Origin: Arthrobacter sp. NicSoilC5
GTDB taxonomy: Bacteria; Actinomycetota; Actinomycetes; Actinomycetales; Micrococcaceae
DNA: 64,000 nucleotides
Reading direction: 5' to 3'
Assembly: GCF_019977395.1 (NCBI RefSeq)
Contig: NZ_AP024660.1
Location: forward strand, 3,844,001 to 3,908,000
How positions within the stretch are numbered: position 1 is the first letter of the stretch; every line of letters begins with the position of its first letter. A program made the translations under genes and the position numbers. Under the pieces are notes generated by a model, which saw only the letters and a program-made list of their open reading frames with translations, searched no databases and was not told the DNA's origin. Shown piece after piece: positions 59,559 to 64,000 of this stretch.

Positions 59559-60434
59559 GTGAAAATCGCACTTGACCCCACCCCGTTCCATCACTCGCAC
59601 AGCCTGCTGGAGTTCCCCAAGGTGATGGCCGACCTCGGCTACAAGTACATGCAGATGACCCCGCACGCGGACTTCATCCCGTTCTACAACCACCCCAAAG
59701 CGGACGACGAACTGGTGGGCCAGCTGGGCAAGGCCTGCAAGGACGCCGGGATTGAAATCGCCTCCATCCTCCCCGTGCTCCGCTGGTCCGGGCCCGACGA
59801 GGACGCCCGCGAAGCCGCCGTCCGCTACTGGAAGCGCGCCATCCAGATCGCCGTGGACCTGGGGGTCAGCACCATGAACACCGAGTTCAGCGGCCGGCCC
59901 GAGAAGGCGGAGGAGTCCGAGCGGGCGTTCTACCGGTCCATGGAGGAACTGCTGCCGATCATCGAGCGTGAAGGCATCGACCTGCTCATTGACCCGCACC
60001 CGGACGACTTCGTGGAGGAAGGCCTGGCCGCCATCCGCGTGATCCGGGGCGTGAACTCGAAGAACGTGGGCATGGTCTACGTGGCCTCGCACAGCTTCCA
60101 CATGAAGAACTCTCCGCTGGACATCATGCGGGCCGCGGGGGACAAGCTGCGCCTGGTCCACGTGGCCGACACCATGGACCACCACGCCTCGCACGGACTG
60201 CGGTACATCACCAACCCGCCGGGCAACCCGGTCCGCGTCCACCAGCACCTGAAGATCGGCGACGGCGACGTCAATTGGGACGAATTCTTCGGCGGCCTGA
60301 AGGAAATCGGCTTCCTCGACCGGGAGGACACGGTGATGGTGTCCAGCGTCTTCGCTGAGGACGAGAACGCCGAAGAAGTGTCCCGCTACCAGCTGGAGAC
60401 CATGAAGCAGTACGTCCAAAAGGTAAGCCTATGA
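59559..60434 (+). CDS. iolH: IolH-like sugar phosphate isomerase/epimerase
   Basis: A 291-residue TIM-barrel protein that matches IolH: MKIALDPTPFHHSHSLLEFPKVMADLGYKYMQMTPHADFIPF, LIDPHPDDFVEEGLAAIRVIRGVNSKNVGMVY and LRLVHVADTMDHHASHG. IolH is a regular member of inositol clusters but its reaction is not firmly assigned. The GTG start has TGGAG nine bases upstream. It overlaps iolT by four bases, so the putative enzyme and the transporter are translationally coupled. Confidence 0.85.
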   Translation: MKIALDPTPFHHSHSLLEFPKVMADLGYKYMQMTPHADFIPFYNHPKADDELVGQLGKACKDAGIEIASILPVLRWSGPDEDAREAAVRYWKRAIQIAVDLGVSTMNTEFSGRPEKAEESERAFYRSMEELLPIIEREGIDLLIDPHPDDFVEEGLAAIRVIRGVNSKNVGMVYVASHSFHMKNSPLDIMRAAGDKLRLVHVADTMDHHASHGLRYITNPPGNPVRVHQHLKIGDGDVNWDEFFGGLKEIGFLDREDTVMVSSVFAEDENAEEVSRYQLETMKQYVQKVSL

Positions 60435-61870
60435 GTTCGCCTGATTCCGGGAAGGCAGCGGTCAAGCAGCCCGGCAACCATCAGCGGGCCCTGCGGACCG
60501 TCACCATCATCTCCACCTTCGGCGGCCTGCTGTTCGGCTACGACACCGGCGTGATCAACGGCGCCCTGCCGTACATGCAGGAGGACCTGGGCCTCACTCC
60601 GCTGACCGAAGGCCTCGTCACCTCATCCCTGCTGTTCGGCGCCGCCTTTGGTGCCCTGTTCGGTGGACGCCTGGCAGACCGCAACGGCCGGCGCAAAATG
60701 ATCATGGTGCTGGCGGTCATCTTCCTCGCGGGCACCATCGGCTGCACGTTCTCGCCCAATACCGAGGTAATGATCGCCGCCCGGTTCATCCTGGGACTCG
60801 CCGTGGGCGGGGCATCGGTGACCGTGCCCGTGTACCTGGCGGAAGTATCGCCGAGCAACCGGCGCGGCCGGATCGTCACCCAAAACGAACTCATGATCGT
60901 CACCGGGCAGCTGCTCGCGTTCATCTTCAACGCCTACCTGGGCAACTCGTTCGGTGAATCGCACGGCATTTGGCGCTGGATGCTGGTCATTGCCACCCTG
61001 CCGGCCATCGCGCTGTGGATCGGGATGAACTTCATGCCCGAGAGTCCCCGCTGGCTGGCTTCCATCGGCAGCTTCGGCGAGACGCTCAGCGTGCTGCAGC
61101 GGATCCGGTCGCAGGAGGAGGCCCGTAAGGAGTTCGAGGAAGTCAAGGCCATGGCCGTGGAGGACTACAAGTCCAAAATGGGTTCATGGAAGGACCTGGG
61201 CATCCCGTGGCTCCGCAGGATCTTCGTGGTGGGCCTGGGCCTCGCGGTGATCCAGCAAATCACGGGCGTGAACTCCATCATGTACTACGGCACCCAGATC
61301 CTCTCGCAGTCCGGTTTCGGCCGGGAAGCTGCCTTGACGGCCAACATCGCCAACGGGGTCATCTCGGTACTGGCCACGTTCGTGGGGATCTGGCTGCTGG
61401 GCAAGGTGGGGCGGCGCAGGATGCTGATCACCGGGCAGGTGGGAACCACCACGGCACTGCTGCTCATCGGCTTCTTCTCGCTGATCCTGCCCGAAGGCTC
61501 CGCCCGGGGCTTCGTTATCCTGGCCCTGACCGTAACGTTCCTGGCGTTCCAGCAGGGTGCCATTTCCCCGGTGACGTGGCTGATGCTCTCGGAAATCTTC
61601 CCGCTGAAGATCCGCGGCCTGGGCATGGGAGCCTCGGCCTTCCTGCTGTGGATCGTGAACTTCCTGATCGGGTTCGGTTTCCCGCAGCTGCTGGCCGCCA
61701 TCGGCATCTCCAACACGTTCTTCGTCTTCGCGGTCCTGGGTGTGGGGGCCATTGCCTTCGCCGCGAAATACGTTCCCGAGACCAAGGACAAGAGCCTTGA
61801 GGACCTGGAGCACTACTTCAAGAACGTTGCAGGCGGCAAAGCCGAGGTGTCCACCGCACAGGTTTCCTGA
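60431..61870 (+). CDS. iolT: Myo-inositol:proton symporter, MFS sugar porter family
   Basis: A 479-residue permease with 12 predicted membrane helices. Sugar-porter signatures are present: FGGLLFGYDTGVINGAL (helix 1), GGRLADRNGRRK (loop 2-3), PESPRWL (loop 6-7), QQITGVNSIMYYGTQI (helix 7, sugar binding) and PETKDKSLEDLE at the end. Position at the end of the iol operon makes myo-inositol the most likely substrate. It is followed by a strong terminator. Confidence 0.93.
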   Translation: MSSPDSGKAAVKQPGNHQRALRTVTIISTFGGLLFGYDTGVINGALPYMQEDLGLTPLTEGLVTSSLLFGAAFGALFGGRLADRNGRRKMIMVLAVIFLAGTIGCTFSPNTEVMIAARFILGLAVGGASVTVPVYLAEVSPSNRRGRIVTQNELMIVTGQLLAFIFNAYLGNSFGESHGIWRWMLVIATLPAIALWIGMNFMPESPRWLASIGSFGETLSVLQRIRSQEEARKEFEEVKAMAVEDYKSKMGSWKDLGIPWLRRIFVVGLGLAVIQQITGVNSIMYYGTQILSQSGFGREAALTANIANGVISVLATFVGIWLLGKVGRRRMLITGQVGTTTALLLIGFFSLILPEGSARGFVILALTVTFLAFQQGAISPVTWLMLSEIFPLKIRGLGMGASAFLLWIVNFLIGFGFPQLLAAIGISNTFFVFAVLGVGAIAFAAKYVPETKDKSLEDLEHYFKNVAGGKAEVSTAQVS

Positions 61871-61895
61871 CCGGACCAGCACGCCCGGTTCCCCA

Positions 61896-61940
61896 CAGCA
61901 ACGCCCCCATGAGGATCCTCGCGGGGGCGTTGCTGTTGTC
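61896..61940 (+). terminator. Terminator of the iol operon
   Basis: CAGCAACGCCCCC (61896-61908) pairs with GGGGGCGTTGCTG (61923-61935), a perfect 13-bp stem with a 14-base loop, followed by TTGTC. It lies between the convergent iolT and marR-type genes and may serve both. Confidence 0.7.
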
Positions 61941-62390
61941 CTAGGTGCGTGCGTGCAGCCGCGGCAGCGCATCCACCAGCGGTGCCAGTTCCGGAATGGC
62001 CAGGGCCGCGTCCAGGGCACGCTCCAGCGTGGCGTCGTGGACCGGCCGCGCTTCCGCGAGCAGGCTGCTTCCACTGGCGGTGAGCTCGGTGTAGATGCCG
62101 CGGCGGTCGTCGTCGCACAGAATCCTGGTCAGCAGGCCACGGTCCTCCAGGCGGTTGACCAGCCGGGTGGTGGCGCTGGGGCTCAGCGCCGTGGCGCGCG
62201 CCAGCTGCTGCATCCGCATGTGCCACCCGTCCTGCCGGCTGAGGGCATCCAGCACCGTGTACTCCACCACGGAGAGCTTCGACTCCGCCTGGAGGCTGCG
62301 TTCCAGTTCGTTTTCGATCAGCCCGTGAAGCGCCGCGAGGGTGCGCCAGCCCTGGGCGCGGACCTCAACGGCGTCGTCCTTGATGCCCAT
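61941..62390 (-). CDS. MarR family transcriptional regulator
   Basis: A 149-residue MarR protein: KLSVVEYTVLDALSRQDGWHMRMQQLARATALSPSATTRLVNRLEDRGLLTR is the winged HTH, and DDRRGIYTELTASGSSLLAEARPVH the wing. AAGGAG lies before the ATG. It is divergent from the MFS gene with inverted repeats between them, so it probably represses that transporter and itself. Confidence 0.9.
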   Translation of the reverse strand: MGIKDDAVEVRAQGWRTLAALHGLIENELERSLQAESKLSVVEYTVLDALSRQDGWHMRMQQLARATALSPSATTRLVNRLEDRGLLTRILCDDDRRGIYTELTASGSSLLAEARPVHDATLERALDAALAIPELAPLVDALPRLHART

Positions 62391-62439
62391 GGTTGCTCCT
62401 TCGAAGATGGCGTAGGGCGCCATCCATTGCTCCGGTTAT

Positions 62440-62501
62440 AGATAGTTGCTTGCGCGGCATATTTGCATGTGCAACAATAAATACCGCGTCTGCAACTATC
62501 T
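62440..62501. promoter_or_regulatory. MarR operator region between marR-type and MFS genes
   Basis: AGATAGTTGC (62440-62449) and GCAACTATCT (62492-62501) are perfect 10-bp inverted copies 42 bp apart. Between them TTGCATGTGCAA (62463-62474) is a 4+4 inverted repeat built from the same TTGC/GCAA half-sites. The set looks like two or three sites for a dimeric MarR repressor covering both divergent promoters. Confidence 0.55.
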
Positions 62502-62554
62502 TAGGCGCCTTCCCGCCTCGGGAACAACCACGAACAGCTCAAAGGAGCATCCTC

Positions 62555-63763
62555 ATGCCTGTTGGCCTGATAGCACTCGCCCTGGGTGGGTTTGGCATTG
62601 GACTCACGGAATTCGTGATCGCCGGCCTCCTTCCGCAGGTAGCCGCGGACTTTGCAGTCAGTGAAGCGTCCGCGGGCTGGTTCATCTCCGGCTACGCACT
62701 CTCCGTGGTGGTGGGAGCGCTGGGCCTGACCGCGGCCGTGACCCGCTTCCCGCGCAAACCCGTGCTGGCTGCGTTGCTGGTCCTGTTCATTGCCGGCAAC
62801 CTGCTCTCCGCCACCGCGGACGGTTATTGGGCCATGATGCTGGGGCGCATCATCGCAGCCCTTTCGCATGGCGCCTTCTTTGGAATTGGGGCCGTGGTGG
62901 CGGCCGGTATGGTTCCGCCCAGCAAGAAGGCAGGGGCCATAGCACTGATGTTCACCGGGCTGACGGCGGCCAATGTCCTGGGTGTTCCCTTCGGAACCCT
63001 GCTGGGCCAGGCGGCCGGCTGGCGTGCCACGTTCTGGGCCATCACCGTCATTGGCGTAGCCGCGCTCGCCGGCATCCTTGCACTCGTCCCCGCATCGGCC
63101 GGTGCATCGGACGAGGCAGGCAGCCTCCGTTCCGAACTCCGTGCCTTCCGCTCCGGGCAGGTATGGCTCTCCATCGTGGTCACCGTCCTGGGCTTCGGCG
63201 GCATGTTTGGAGCGTTCACCTACATCGCCTACACCCTCACGGAGGTATCAGGATTCGCTGCAGCCACGGTGCCGTGGCTGCTGATCGTCTTCGGCGTGGG
63301 CCTCTTTGCGGGCAATACCCTGGGCGGTAAAGCTGCCGACCGCAACGTGGACCGGACGCTGCTCGTGGTGCTCGCCGCGCTGACCATGGTCATGGTGGCC
63401 TTTGCCTTGACGGCCGCCAATCCCGTCCTGACGGTCATCTCGCTGGTCCTGATGGGCGGCTTCGGGTTTGCCACCGTACCGGGTCTGCAGATGCGGGTCA
63501 TGAAGTACGCCTCCGGTGCTCCCACCCTCGCCTCCGGCGCCAATATCGGTGCCTTCAATGTGGGTAACGCCCTGGGCGCCTGGCTGGGCGGCGTCACCAT
63601 CACCGCCGGGTTCGGCTACACGTCGCCCATCTGGGCCGGCGCCCTCATCACCCTTGCGGGCGTTGCCGTCATGGCGTTCGCCGCGGCAGGTGCCAGGCGG
63701 AGCGAACAGCGCCGCGGTGGCCGCGGCACGGTCGAGGCCGCGGAGGAGCTGGTCAGCCGCTAG
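62555..63763 (+). CDS. MFS transporter, DHA1 drug/sugar efflux type
   Basis: A 402-residue permease with 12 predicted helices. GFGIGLTEFVIAGLLPQVAADFAVSEASAGWFISGYALSVVVGA is typical of the DHA1 family (AraJ/CmlR-like), with RFPRKPVLAALLVLF as the loop 2-3 motif and GRIIAALSHGAFFGIGAVVAAGMV in helix four. It likely exports a small molecule sensed by the adjacent MarR regulator. AAAGGAG precedes the ATG. The last four bases overlap the stop of the convergent LacI gene. Confidence 0.9.
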   Translation: MPVGLIALALGGFGIGLTEFVIAGLLPQVAADFAVSEASAGWFISGYALSVVVGALGLTAAVTRFPRKPVLAALLVLFIAGNLLSATADGYWAMMLGRIIAALSHGAFFGIGAVVAAGMVPPSKKAGAIALMFTGLTAANVLGVPFGTLLGQAAGWRATFWAITVIGVAALAGILALVPASAGASDEAGSLRSELRAFRSGQVWLSIVVTVLGFGGMFGAFTYIAYTLTEVSGFAAATVPWLLIVFGVGLFAGNTLGGKAADRNVDRTLLVVLAALTMVMVAFALTAANPVLTVISLVLMGGFGFATVPGLQMRVMKYASGAPTLASGANIGAFNVGNALGAWLGGVTITAGFGYTSPIWAGALITLAGVAVMAFAAAGARRSEQRRGGRGTVEAAEELVSR

Positions 63764-64000
63764 GCGGAGGGGTCGGACGAGCGGCGCACCATCAGGGCGG
63801 GTTCAAGCTTCCGGGTCACGGCTGGTCCGGCCGTCCCGGCAACCCGCTCCAGGATGGCCTGCGCCGCCAGCCGGCCCAGCTGCCCGGCGTGCTGGTCGAT
63901 GGACGTCAGGCCAATCAGTGGCGAGGCGCCCACTTCGATGTTGTCGCAGCCAACGATCGCCATATCGCCCGGGACGGACAGTCCCCGGGACGCCAGGGCC
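63760..64000 (-). CDS. LacI family transcriptional regulator, C-terminal part only
   Basis: The last 80 codons of a LacI-type repressor; the gene continues beyond the right edge. LSVPGDMAIVGCDNIEVGASPLIGLTSIDQHAGQLGRLAAQAILERV and LEPALMVRRSS are the conserved end of the periplasmic-binding-protein-like sensor domain. The HTH lies outside the window. Which sugar it senses cannot be told. Its stop codon overlaps that of the MFS gene through the shared bases CTAG. Confidence 0.88.
   Translation of the reverse strand, partial: ALASRGLSVPGDMAIVGCDNIEVGASPLIGLTSIDQHAGQLGRLAAQAILERVAGTAGPAVTRKLEPALMVRRSSDPSA

Overview
The window looks like a chromosomal segment of a high-GC actinobacterium of the Arthrobacter/Pseudarthrobacter type (Micrococcaceae). 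The reasons are the strongly GC-biased third codon positions, an IdeR/DtxR regulator with all seven metal ligands at the canonical positions, the paired XPB helicase and helicase-associated gene, DUF3027 next to a cold-shock gene, c-di-AMP riboswitches in front of cell-wall hydrolases, and many leaderless genes (a TAnnnT box six or seven bases before the start codon). No prophage, transposase or CRISPR array was seen.

Layout. 1-6 kb: the start of a sugar ABC substrate-binding lipoprotein with LacI-type operators, an RNase HI fused to a DUF4440 domain, a WXG100 protein, a two-component system, DUF427 and an FHA protein. 6-14 kb: XPB helicase and partner, cold-shock/DUF3027 pair, serC and ideR. 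13.8-17 kb: three secreted cell-wall hydrolases, two of them behind their own c-di-AMP riboswitch. 17-21 kb: HNH endonuclease and a molybdenum cofactor/formate dehydrogenase maturation block (mobA, DUF6457, moeA, fdhD). 21-30 kb: a GH38 alpha-mannosidase, an HTH/membrane-protein pair, and an ABC-F protein with an attenuator-like leader followed by an ABC exporter. 30-39 kb: housekeeping genes including tRNA-Arg(CCT), pcrA and sucCD.

39-50.4 kb is a catabolic island: two GntR regulators, two ACS-type MFS transporters, two paralogous SDR dehydrogenases, a DhaK-DhaL kinase, an RpiB-type isomerase, a second triose-phosphate-isomerase-like protein, a lambda-crystallin-like dehydrogenase and an AP-endonuclease-family isomerase. 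Kinase plus TIM plus RpiB matches the known logic for funnelling erythrulose to D-erythrose 4-phosphate (tetritol catabolism). Two members are not explained by that pathway, so this is the best candidate for an undescribed system.

51-62 kb is a myo-inositol catabolic operon (iolC, aldolase-like gene, iolD, mmsA, iolE/I-like gene, iolG, iolH, iolT) that lacks iolB. A 17-bp motif is shared exactly by the iolC promoter and a nearby tautomerase gene. A near-perfect 20-bp-arm palindrome sits inside the operon. The window ends with a MarR/MFS pair and the 3' end of a LacI regulator.
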